A model generated the notes under the pieces. The model was not told where the DNA came from, did no database searches, and saw only the letters and a list, made by a program, of their open reading frames with translations. A DNA stretch of 25,249 nucleotides from Christensenella sp. UBA3700 (GTDB taxonomy: Bacteria > Bacillota > Clostridia > Christensenellales > UBA3700), in NCBI GenBank assembly GCA_002372775.1, contig DFIJ01000136.1:1-25249 (forward strand). Direction: 5' to 3'. This document shows positions 7,831 to 15,277 of the stretch, in pieces. A program made the translations under genes and the position numbers. The stretch's first letter is position 1, and every line of letters starts with the position of its first letter.

Positions 7831-8877
7831 ATGGCTTTTAAAATGACATTCCGTTGGTACGGAGAAAATGACAAAATCACTTTAGATTACATTAGACAAA
7901 TTCCTGCAGTAGAGGGTATCGTTTCTGCAATTTATGATGTCCCAGTTGGCGAAGTTTGGCCTATGGAAAACATTCTAAAGATGAAAAAGCAATGTAATGA
8001 TAATGGTTTAACTTTTGAAGTAGTTGAATCAGTTCCAGTTCACGAAGATATTAAGCTTGGTAATGCTAATGCTCCAAGATTAATTGAGAACTATAAGGAA
8101 AACATCAGAAGGTTAGGTAAGGCTGGCGTTAAGTGTATTTGTTACAACTTCATGCCTGTTTTTGACTGGTTAAGAAGTAACTTAGCAAAAGAATTAACAG
8201 ATGGTTCAAATGCTTTAGCATATGACCATGCTACAGTTCTTTCTATGAATCCATTAACTAGTGAATTATCTCTACCTGGCTGGGATAGTAGTTATACAAA
8301 AGAAGGCCTAAAGGATTTATTAAATCAATATAAGGATATTGACGAAGAAAAGCTTTGGGAGAATATGGGTAAATTCTTAAAGGAAGTAATTCCAGTTGCT
8401 GAGGAAAGCGGCATTAAAATGGCAATTCACCCAGATGATCCACCATGGGGTATCTTCGGTTTACCAAGAGTAATTACTAACAAAGAGAATTTAATGAGAT
8501 TCTTAAAGATTGTTGATTCTCCAGCAAATGGTATTACTTTATGTACAGGTTCATTAGGTGTTGCAGCAACTAATGATATCGTAGACATCATTCATGCTTG
8601 CAAGGGCAGAATGCCATTCGTTCATTTAAGAAATATTAAGATTACAGGAGATCATTGCTTCGAAGAATCTGGACACTTATCTTCAAAGGGAAGTCTTGAT
8701 ATGTATGAAATCGTAAAGGCATTATATGAAGATGGTTTTGATGGATATGTAAGACCAGACCATGGAAGAATGATTTGGGGTGAAACAGGTAGACCTGGTT
8801 ATGGTCTATATGATAGAGCACTTGGTGCTATGTACCTACAAGGTATTATTGAAGCCGTAGAAAAGGCTAACAAATAG
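7831..8877 (+). CDS. uxuA: D-mannonate dehydratase
   Basis: The 348-residue protein is UxuA, which removes water from D-mannonate to give 2-keto-3-deoxygluconate. It begins with KMTFRWYG, followed by [17 protein letters not shown], typical of the family. Probable metal and active-site residues are His200 in [16 protein letters not shown], Cys238 in TLCTGSLG, His265 in FVHLRN, and Asp310-His311 in RPDHGR. Length agrees with Gram-positive UxuA. Only three bases separate it from uxaC, and GAGGAATAAT precedes the ATG. Confidence 0.96.
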   Translation: MAFKMTFRWYGENDKITLDYIRQIPAVEGIVSAIYDVPVGEVWPMENILKMKKQCNDNGLTFEVVESVPVHEDIKLGNANAPRLIENYKENIRRLGKAGVKCICYNFMPVFDWLRSNLAKELTDGSNALAYDHATVLSMNPLTSELSLPGWDSSYTKEGLKDLLNQYKDIDEEKLWENMGKFLKEVIPVAEESGIKMAIHPDDPPWGIFGLPRVITNKENLMRFLKIVDSPANGITLCTGSLGVAATNDIVDIIHACKGRMPFVHLRNIKITGDHCFEESGHLSSKGSLDMYEIVKALYEDGFDGYVRPDHGRMIWGETGRPGYGLYDRALGAMYLQGIIEAVEKANK

Positions 8878-8888
8878 GAGAGATAAGT

Positions 8889-9725
8889 ATGAAAGTTGAT
8901 ATGAGTGGAGAAGTTGTAGTTATTACAGCTGGTGGTGGCGTTATATGTGGCGCTATGGCAAAAGAATACGCAAAGAATGGTGCTAAGGTTGCTGTTCTAG
9001 ATTTAAAAGTTGAAGCAGCTCAAAAGGTTGCTGATGAAATCACTGCTGAAGGTTTTATTGCTAAGGCATATGGTGTTAACTGCTTAGAAAAGGAATCTAT
9101 CGAAGCAGCTCATCAACAAATCCTTAAGGATTTAGGAAAGTGCACAATTTTAATTAATGGTGCTGGTGGTAATAATCCAAAAGGAACAACAACAAATGAA
9201 TATTTTGACAAAGCAGATATTGACGATCCAACAAAGGTTTCATTCTTTGACTTAGATCCAAGTGGTGTAGATTTCGTATTTAAGATTAATTTCTTAGGTG
9301 CTTTCTTAACAACTCAAGTATTTGCAAAAGATATGTTAGACAATGGTGGTAGCGTTATTAATATTTCTTCAATGAACGCTTATAGACCTCTAACAAAGAT
9401 CCCTGCATACTCTGGTGCTAAGGCTGCTGTTTCTAACTTCACACAATGGCTTGCTGTTCACTTTGCTGGTGCAAACATTAGAGTAAATGCTATTGCTCCA
9501 GGATTCTTCGTTACAAACCAAAATAGAGGATTATTATTCAATGCTGATGGTACTCCAACTCCAAGAACTGGCAAGATTTTAGCTGGTACTCCAATGAGAA
9601 GATTTGGTGAAGTAGAAGAATTATTAGGAACTACAATGTGGTTATCTGATAAGAGCGCATCAGGATTCGTTACTGGTGTTGTTATTCCTATCGATGGTGG
9701 TTTCTCTGCTTACTCAGGTGTTTAA
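8889..9725 (+). CDS. uxuB: SDR-type D-mannonate oxidoreductase (fructuronate reductase)
   Basis: A 278-residue short-chain dehydrogenase/reductase. The NAD(P)-binding motif is ITAGGGVICGAMA at 12-24 (Ala where Gly is usual in TGxxxGxG), with NGAGGN further on, the catalytic Ser161 in INISSMNAY, and Tyr174-x3-Lys178 in YSGAK. The C-terminal MWLSDKSASGFVTGVVIPIDGG is a standard SDR ending. Its position immediately after uxuA, and the SDR-type mannonate oxidoreductase found beside uxuA in Bacillus-like uronate operons, support the reaction fructuronate + NAD(P)H to mannonate. It is unrelated to the long-chain UxuB of E. coli. GGAGAGATAAGT precedes the ATG after an 11-base gap. Confidence 0.88.
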   Translation: MKVDMSGEVVVITAGGGVICGAMAKEYAKNGAKVAVLDLKVEAAQKVADEITAEGFIAKAYGVNCLEKESIEAAHQQILKDLGKCTILINGAGGNNPKGTTTNEYFDKADIDDPTKVSFFDLDPSGVDFVFKINFLGAFLTTQVFAKDMLDNGGSVINISSMNAYRPLTKIPAYSGAKAAVSNFTQWLAVHFAGANIRVNAIAPGFFVTNQNRGLLFNADGTPTPRTGKILAGTPMRRFGEVEELLGTTMWLSDKSASGFVTGVVIPIDGGFSAYSGV

Positions 9726-9755
9726 TAGATAAAAAGGTGTATAAAGGAATTAATT

Positions 9756-11054
9756 ATGAAAGAAGTAAAAGTTGCAATTTTAGGGCTAGGAAATCGTGGT
9801 AAGAATTATGGTGGACACTTAGCTGCTCAACAAGGTGTTAAGATTGTTGCCATTTGTGATAAATACCAAGCAAAGATAGATAAGGTTAAGGGCTCTTGGG
9901 GAGTTCCAGATGATATGTGCTTTACAGATGAAGATAAGTTCTTCGGACTTGGTAAAGTTGCAGATACTATGGTAATTGCTACTCAAGATAAGGACCATTA
10001 TGGTCATGCTATGAAAGCTTTAGCTTTAGGCTACAATTTAATGATTGAAAAGCCACTTTCTCCAAATATTGAAGAATGTTTGGAAATGGAAGAATACGCA
10101 AGAAAGCAAGGTTGTAAGATCTTGGTTTGTCACGTATTAAGATATGCACATTACTATAAGAAGATTAAAGAAATAATTGATTCTGGTATTTTAGGAAAGA
10201 TTATCCTTATTAATCATGACGAAGACGTTGCATATTGGCATTTCTGCCATAGCTATGTAAGAGGTAACTGGAGAAGAGAAGAAGAAACAAGTCCATTACT
10301 TCTTGCTAAGTGCTGTCATGATATGGATTTAATGTATTGGTATGCTGGAAGCAAATGTAAGAGTGTTTCATCTTATGGTTCATTAAATTTCTTCAAAGAA
10401 GAAAATGCTCCAGAAGGTGCAACAGCAACATGTTTTGATTGTCCACATAAAGATACATGTAATTTCGAAGCTACATATCAATATGTAGGTAGAAAGAAAA
10501 AGCCTTTTGGTTGGGAAAAGAAGAAGTATAAGTGGAAGCCATATGCATTCTGTATCTCAAACGAAAAGGAAGATATCTTAAATGCATTAAAGAATGACGA
10601 GAGAGGAAAACTTTGGTCAAGATGTGTATTTAAGTGCGATAACAACGTAGTTGACTGTCAAACTGTAAATATGGAAATGGAAAACGGCGTTAAGGTTATG
10701 CTTAATGTTAATGCTTTCAATGAGAAAGATCATAGACATACAGAAATTCATGGTACAAATGGATTCTTAATTGCTGATGATAGTGGTAGCGTTTTAACAC
10801 TTCAATTATTTGGTAAGAAGCCAAAGAAGATTATTGTTAACTTAATACCAGTTATTAAGGGACACTTCGGTGGTGACCAAGGTGTTATTAAAGCAACTAT
10901 TGATTTAGTAAGAGGAGAAATTGATCCAAATGGTCAATACACTTGGATAAAGGATACAATTGAAAGCCATAGAATTGTAGCAGCTGCAGAAAAATCAAGA
11001 TTAAACGGTGGAATCAAGGTTGATATGTCTGAGATTCCAGATATAAAGAAGTAA
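9756..11054 (+). CDS. Gfo/Idh/MocA-family oxidoreductase with a cysteine cluster
   Basis: The 432-residue protein is an NAD(P)-dependent sugar or cyclitol dehydrogenase of the Gfo/Idh/MocA family. The Rossmann motif is ILGLGNRGKNYG, the catalytic-lysine motif is Glu98-Lys99-Pro100, and CCHDMDLMYW contains His188 and Asp191, which match the usual catalytic positions. It is longer than its two operon relatives. It carries CFDCPHKDTC (Cys226, Cys229, Cys235), a CxxC-x5-C group that could bind a metal or be structural, and which is known in one branch of the family. It is the first gene after the uronate set, with a 30-base gap that is the widest in the operon, and has AAAGGAATTAATT before ATG. 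Substrate is unknown; oxidation of a sugar hydroxyl, perhaps at C3, is inference. Confidence 0.88.
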   Translation: MKEVKVAILGLGNRGKNYGGHLAAQQGVKIVAICDKYQAKIDKVKGSWGVPDDMCFTDEDKFFGLGKVADTMVIATQDKDHYGHAMKALALGYNLMIEKPLSPNIEECLEMEEYARKQGCKILVCHVLRYAHYYKKIKEIIDSGILGKIILINHDEDVAYWHFCHSYVRGNWRREEETSPLLLAKCCHDMDLMYWYAGSKCKSVSSYGSLNFFKEENAPEGATATCFDCPHKDTCNFEATYQYVGRKKKPFGWEKKKYKWKPYAFCISNEKEDILNALKNDERGKLWSRCVFKCDNNVVDCQTVNMEMENGVKVMLNVNAFNEKDHRHTEIHGTNGFLIADDSGSVLTLQLFGKKPKKIIVNLIPVIKGHFGGDQGVIKATIDLVRGEIDPNGQYTWIKDTIESHRIVAAAEKSRLNGGIKVDMSEIPDIKK

Positions 11055-11056
11055 TA

Positions 11057-11512
11057 ATGGAAGAGATAGCAAGGTTTGATATTCATGTTACATCAAGTGA
11101 CACGAAGACTCATATAAACAGATCTTTTGAAGTTAATAAGGAATATTCTAAACTCGTTTTTGATGTTTCTTATTCTCCAAAATACCTTGAAGATGTTTCA
11201 AAGTGTATGCAACTTATGAAACAAAGAATTAAGGATGTTGGATTTGAAGAAGATTTTTTACCTGATAAGGAACTTGCTAAAGCAATACCTCTTGCAAACC
11301 ATATTTCTTGGAGTATTGATTCTCCTAAAGACGGATACTTAGGCACAAAGCATAAGCATAATCCTCATCAAATTTTGGAGATCAGTGAGGAAAAATCCTC
11401 TTTTGGATTTATGCCTGCAAAAATAGTAAAAGGAACATGGAATATTACATCAAGTATGAATGCAATTTTAACTGATGATGTAGATATTCATATTATTGTT
11501 TCTGGGGAGTAA
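11057..11512 (+). CDS. Small protein that is the detached N-terminal part of a PHP metallohydrolase
   Basis: This 151-residue protein has no motif that I can name with certainty. Its beta-strand-rich content and patterns such as FDVSYSP resemble the N-terminal domain that precedes the PHP domain in CehA/McbA-type metallohydrolases. The strongest evidence is positional: its TAA stop (11510-11512) is followed by one codon (TTT) and then the ATG of the PHP gene in the same reading frame. Without that stop the two would make a single protein of 472 residues. It begins two bases after the previous stop. A His-rich patch, LGTKHKHNPHQI, is near the C-terminal third. An alternative is a small beta-sandwich subunit of a deglycosidase complex, since such subunits occur beside Gfo/Idh and TIM-barrel genes. 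No signal peptide is present. Confidence 0.8.
   Translation: MEEIARFDIHVTSSDTKTHINRSFEVNKEYSKLVFDVSYSPKYLEDVSKCMQLMKQRIKDVGFEEDFLPDKELAKAIPLANHISWSIDSPKDGYLGTKHKHNPHQILEISEEKSSFGFMPAKIVKGTWNITSSMNAILTDDVDIHIIVSGE
11504..11509 (+). promoter_or_regulatory. Ribosome binding site for the PHP gene, inside the end of the previous gene
   Basis: GGGGAG lies six bases before the ATG at 11516 and codes the last Gly-Glu of the upstream protein. Its quality supports independent reinitiation at 11516 rather than reading through the TAA. Confidence 0.65.
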
Positions 11513-11515
11513 TTT

Positions 11516-12475
11516 ATGAAATGGCATAAGGTTGAATTACATACCCATACAATTGCATCAGATGGAGATATGCTTCCTACTGACCTTGTAGATAATGCAC
11601 TAGACAGGAAATATGAAGCAATTGCTCTTACTGATCACAATACTACAAGCTCTGTTGCAGAGGCTGTTGCATACGGAAAGAAGAAAAAGTTAATAGTAAT
11701 TCCTGGAATTGAATTAACAACATTCTGGGGACATATAGTGGTAACAGGTGGCAATAGCCATATCGACTGGAGAGATATCACTCTAGATAATATTGATGAA
11801 ATATTAAAAGGAGCAAGAGATAAAAACGACCTAGTCACAGTGGCCCATCCAAAAAGAATAGGAACTCCATTCTGTTCTGAATGTAGATTCTTATTTAAGC
11901 TAAAAGATTGGAGCAATGTGACATCATATGAAGTTTGGTCACACTATATGCCACAAGCTTCTTTTGAATCTAAACAAACAAAGGAAGAGTGGATAAGCTT
12001 GTTAGACCAAGGCTACAAGATTGCGCCTGTATATGGTTTTGATTGGCATACAAGAGATGAAGGTTGTCCTGCAATTGCATATACATATGTTGGTGTAGTT
12101 GGCGATCTAACAGAAGAAAAGATATTAAAGGCTATAGAGAAATCTCACACTTATATTTCTATGGGTATTGAGATTGATTGCAAAGCTGTAAGATATGGCA
12201 ATGATTACAATCTTGGAGATAGTCTTCCAAGTGGCGAAGGTGAAATTGTTATTTCTGCAAATGTAGTAGATGAATATGCTAAATACTATAGTTGTGAAAT
12301 AAAAGGAATGAGGTTCTACAAGAACAACAAGTTATACCTTGCAAGAAAATGGTCAGGTGAAAAGATATCTGTACCTGTTGAGTTTGATAAAGGTTACTTT
12401 AGAGTAGAACTATATGGAACTGTAGATGGTATAGATGGTGATGTAGCGATACTAAGTCCATTTTATATAAAATAA
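11516..12475 (+). CDS. PHP-domain metallohydrolase (CehA/McbA-like)
   Basis: The 319-residue protein begins directly with the PHP motif VELHTHTIASDGD. All expected metal ligands are visible: His9, His11, Asp16, Asp40-His41 in LTDHNT, Glu66 in PGIELTTFWGH, His73, His111 in VAHPKR, and Asp176 and His178 in GFDWH. PHP proteins of this type are di- or trinuclear metal phosphoesterases or related hydrolases. The complete ligand set means it should be active. Residues after about 200 form a beta-rich C-terminal extension (VISANVVDEYAKYYSCEIKGMRF). No signal peptide is seen, so it should be cytoplasmic. It sits between a small partner in the same frame and a phosphodiesterase-like gene, which hints at a phosphorylated or phosphodiester substrate. 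Confidence 0.9.
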   Translation: MKWHKVELHTHTIASDGDMLPTDLVDNALDRKYEAIALTDHNTTSSVAEAVAYGKKKKLIVIPGIELTTFWGHIVVTGGNSHIDWRDITLDNIDEILKGARDKNDLVTVAHPKRIGTPFCSECRFLFKLKDWSNVTSYEVWSHYMPQASFESKQTKEEWISLLDQGYKIAPVYGFDWHTRDEGCPAIAYTYVGVVGDLTEEKILKAIEKSHTYISMGIEIDCKAVRYGNDYNLGDSLPSGEGEIVISANVVDEYAKYYSCEIKGMRFYKNNKLYLARKWSGEKISVPVEFDKGYFRVELYGTVDGIDGDVAILSPFYIK

Positions 12476-12496
12476 TAAAAGGGGTTATATTTTAAA

Positions 12497-13129
12497 ATGA
12501 TTACTGCACACGGCGGTTCTTTCGGATCTGGTAGAAATACTTTTAGTTTCTTAAACAATATTGATGTTTATGAATGCGATGCTATTGAGGTTGACGTTTA
12601 TAAACACTTTGGAATTATGTACATAAGTCATATACCAGCACCATTTACATGCTACAAAAAGATTAGACTAAGAGAAGTCTTTAAACTTGTAAAAGAAAAA
12701 GGAATAAAGATTAATTGTGATTTAAAGCAACATGGATTAGTAGGCGAAGTTATAAAGCTTGCTAAGAGTATGGGCATGGAAAACCAATTAATATTTACAG
12801 GCTGTGTTTCAGAAAAAGAAAGCGACATTATAGATTGTGGCGAAGCTTGGTTTAATAAGATTATTGGACTTAAGTATAAGACAAAGAATGTTGCAGCAAT
12901 TAAAGAAAGAATAGATAGTTATCATAACCCTCATTTTGCTGGTATTAATTTAAGCTGGCGCAAAGTAAACGGAAAATTCGTAGAAACATGTAGAGCTAAT
13001 AATTTAAGACTTAGTGTTTTTACAGTAGATAAGGTGGAAAAATTATTGCAACTAGTACCAATTGTTGATGGTAATATCACAACTAATTTACCACTTGTTG
13101 CAAGATCAATATTAAATAAAAATAAATAA
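12497..13129 (+). CDS. Divergent glycerophosphodiester phosphodiesterase-like protein
   Basis: A 210-residue TIM-barrel protein resembling GDPD enzymes but changed at key places. The usual HRG is HGG (His5-Gly6-Gly7). The PENT segment is GRNT (12-15). The metal pair is preserved in IEVDV (Glu31, Asp33). The HD pair is His45-Ile46 (SHIPAP), so the aspartate is lost. KINCDLK replaces the usual acidic metal-ligand strand with Asp in place of Glu. The ending LSVFTVDKVEKLL, followed by VDGNITTNLP, is typical GDPD. It is shorter than common family members of about 240 residues or more. The start follows AAAAGGGGTTATATTTTAAA. It may hydrolyse an unusual phosphodiester, or have turned to a different aldolase- or lyase-like reaction. 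Cytoplasmic. Confidence 0.78.
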   Translation: MITAHGGSFGSGRNTFSFLNNIDVYECDAIEVDVYKHFGIMYISHIPAPFTCYKKIRLREVFKLVKEKGIKINCDLKQHGLVGEVIKLAKSMGMENQLIFTGCVSEKESDIIDCGEAWFNKIIGLKYKTKNVAAIKERIDSYHNPHFAGINLSWRKVNGKFVETCRANNLRLSVFTVDKVEKLLQLVPIVDGNITTNLPLVARSILNKNK

Positions 13130-13138
13130 GGGGAAAGA

Positions 13139-14308
13139 ATGGTTAATATTGCGGTTATCGGCGTAGGTAGAATGGGTTCAAGACATGCATTAAACTTGGC
13201 AAAGAGAGTCAAGAATGCAAATCTTGTTGCTATTTGTGATACGGACCATCAAAAGGCTAATAAAGTATCTCAAAGTTTAAAAGTTAAGGCCTACAACGAT
13301 TATAAAGAAATGTTAGCAAATGAAAAGCTAGATGCAGTTGTTATTGCAACTCCTCATTATTCACATGTGGATATTGCAATTGCATGCCTAGATAAAGATA
13401 TTAATGTTCTTTGTGAAAAACCAATTTCAGTAACAATTAAGAAGGCTAAGGAACTTATCTCAAAAAGAGATGAAAAGCCAAATCTTATTTGCGAAATGAT
13501 GTACAACCAAAGAACAAATAGAATGTACAAAAAGGCAAAAGAATTAATTTCGAATGGATCAATTGGAAAAATTCAAAGAGTTAATTTCACAATCACGGAC
13601 TGGTATAGATCACAATTCTATTACAACATGGGTGGTTGGAGAGCAAGCTGGACTGGAGAAGGTGGCGGCACTTTAATAAATCAATGTGTTCATCAATTAG
13701 ATATTCTTCAATGGCTTGTTGGAATGCCTACAATGGTTAAGTCTTACCATAAGACAGTAGGAAGAAGGATTACAACAGAAAATGATGTTACTTCAATAAT
13801 GAGATTTGGCGATGATTTTGATTGTGTATTCACGGCTTCAACTCATGAAATCCCAGGAACTAATAGACTTGAGATTGCAGGAGATAAAGGAAGAATCGTT
13901 ATTGAAAGATTCAAGATGAAATATTCTATTAATAAGATGAGCGAAGAAGATGTTAATAGAAGAGCTAAAAGAGATTATGGTAACAAGAAAGATAAGCGCA
14001 GTGTGACTCATTCTTATTCGTATGGTTTATTACATATGATTAAAGATGGATTGCGTGGACAACAATGCAATATCTTAGAGAACTTTGTTAATGCTATTGA
14101 AACAAAGAATAAGGATATCGTTATTGCAGATTTAAAAGAAGGTATTAATGCTTTAACAATTATTAATGCATTAAATTTATCTAGTTGGACAAATGAAGAG
14201 ATTTCTATTCCGCTAGATGAAGATAGATATGAAAAATTATTACAAGAGAAAATCGACGAAGAAAGAGTTGAACTTGACGACGAAGATAGGGAATTAATAG
14301 GAGGTTAA
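13139..14308 (+). CDS. Gfo/Idh/MocA-family oxidoreductase (second copy)
   Basis: A 389-residue NAD(P)-dependent dehydrogenase. VIGVGRMGSRHA is the nucleotide-binding motif, Glu93-Lys94-Pro95 carries the catalytic lysine, and QCVHQLDILQW supplies His185 and Asp188. It shares long motifs with the third copy at 15278 (NQRTN, GGWR-x-W-x-GEGGG, STHE-x-PGTNRLEI), so the two are close paralogues, while the first copy at 9756 is more distant. A Lys/Arg-rich segment at about 270-300 is unusual. AAGGGGAAAG precedes the ATG, with a nine-base gap from the previous gene; the next gene begins after two bases. The pairing with a TIM-barrel isomerase gene is typical of loci where a sugar hydroxyl is oxidised before cleavage or epimerisation. 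Substrate unknown. Confidence 0.9.
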   Translation: MVNIAVIGVGRMGSRHALNLAKRVKNANLVAICDTDHQKANKVSQSLKVKAYNDYKEMLANEKLDAVVIATPHYSHVDIAIACLDKDINVLCEKPISVTIKKAKELISKRDEKPNLICEMMYNQRTNRMYKKAKELISNGSIGKIQRVNFTITDWYRSQFYYNMGGWRASWTGEGGGTLINQCVHQLDILQWLVGMPTMVKSYHKTVGRRITTENDVTSIMRFGDDFDCVFTASTHEIPGTNRLEIAGDKGRIVIERFKMKYSINKMSEEDVNRRAKRDYGNKKDKRSVTHSYSYGLLHMIKDGLRGQQCNILENFVNAIETKNKDIVIADLKEGINALTIINALNLSSWTNEEISIPLDEDRYEKLLQEKIDEERVELDDEDRELIGG

Positions 14309-14310
14309 CT

Positions 14311-15264
14311 ATGTCAGATATTAAGATTTCCGGTTTCTATGATGAAGCAAGTGGTGATTTAAGAACACAATGCGAATTAATTAAAAAACTTGGTGAACAT
14401 TATTTATGCCCAAGAGTTGTTAATGGAAAAAATATTTCAGCATATACAGTTGAGGAATTTGAGAAGGATGTAAAGCCTGTTCTTGATGAATATGGCATTA
14501 AGTTCTCATCTATTGGTTCTCCAATTGGTAAAGTTGGCTTATATGATGAAGAAGGATATCAAGCTCAAATTAAGAAGCTACAAGAACTTGTAAAGATTGC
14601 TAAGGTTATGGATTGCAAATACATTAGAATCTTCTCATTCCGTGTAGATAAGAAAGGTGATTATGATGCTTATTTCCCAGAAGTTGTAAAGAAATTAAGA
14701 GGATATCTTGATGTAGTTAAGGGAACAGATATTGTTTTACTTCACGAAAATGAAAAGGGAATCTATGGTGATGTTCCAGATAGAGTTATGAAACTTTATA
14801 AGGAAATTAATGATCCTCAATTCCAATTATGTTTTGATGCATCTAACTATATTCAATGTGATGCAGATCCAAAACAAGCATATGAAATGTTAAAAGATTA
14901 TGTTGTTTATTACCATATTAAGGATTGTTCAAAAGAAAAGGTTGAAGTACCAATTGGACATGGTGAAGGTAATTACGAAAACATGATTCATGATTTAGTT
15001 GTAAATAGACATTATAAAGGCTTTATGACACTTGAACCTCATACAGGTAAATATGCAGTTGCAAGAAAACCAATTAGATTCTTATTCCCAATCGCGGCCC
15101 TAATCAAGGTTGAACATATTAATATGTGGCATAAAGTATTCGCGAGAGTAGATAAAGAAATGGGTGTTCCAAAGTGGAAGACTGTAACAAGAGAAGAAAT
15201 TGTAATTTGGCAATATAACGGCTTAACAAAGATGATTGCTGATGCAGAAGCAAGTATTAAATAA
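14311..15264 (+). CDS. Sugar phosphate isomerase/epimerase-type TIM barrel (operon copy)
   Basis: The 317-residue protein belongs to the xylose isomerase-like / AP endonuclease 2 TIM-barrel superfamily. The four expected metal ligands can be placed: Glu146 in LLHENEKG, Asp176 in CFDASNYIQC, His202 in YYHIKDCS, and Glu242 in TLEPHTG. The family includes keto-sugar epimerases, inositol-pathway enzymes and 3-keto-glycoside lyases, so the fold is firm and the reaction is not. It is flanked on both sides by paralogous Gfo/Idh/MocA oxidoreductases, implying that it acts on their keto product. A paralogue lies at 24193 with the same HENEK, HIKD and LEPH motifs. AGGAGG lies before the ATG, inside the end of the preceding gene. 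Confidence 0.88.
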   Translation: MSDIKISGFYDEASGDLRTQCELIKKLGEHYLCPRVVNGKNISAYTVEEFEKDVKPVLDEYGIKFSSIGSPIGKVGLYDEEGYQAQIKKLQELVKIAKVMDCKYIRIFSFRVDKKGDYDAYFPEVVKKLRGYLDVVKGTDIVLLHENEKGIYGDVPDRVMKLYKEINDPQFQLCFDASNYIQCDADPKQAYEMLKDYVVYYHIKDCSKEKVEVPIGHGEGNYENMIHDLVVNRHYKGFMTLEPHTGKYAVARKPIRFLFPIAALIKVEHINMWHKVFARVDKEMGVPKWKTVTREEIVIWQYNGLTKMIADAEASIK

Positions 15265-15277
15265 AAAGGAGTATATT

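Noticed and set aside
11057..11512. Assignment of the 151-residue gene as the small subunit of a C-glycoside deglycosidase
   Set aside because: Size and neighbours would fit, but the in-frame junction with the PHP gene better supports a detached N-terminal domain; kept only as an alternative.
15236..15277. Upstream ATG extending the third oxidoreductase by 14 residues
   Set aside because: The extension overlaps the previous gene and lacks a ribosome binding site, whereas AAAAGGAG precedes the ATG at 15278 and the protein then begins like its family.
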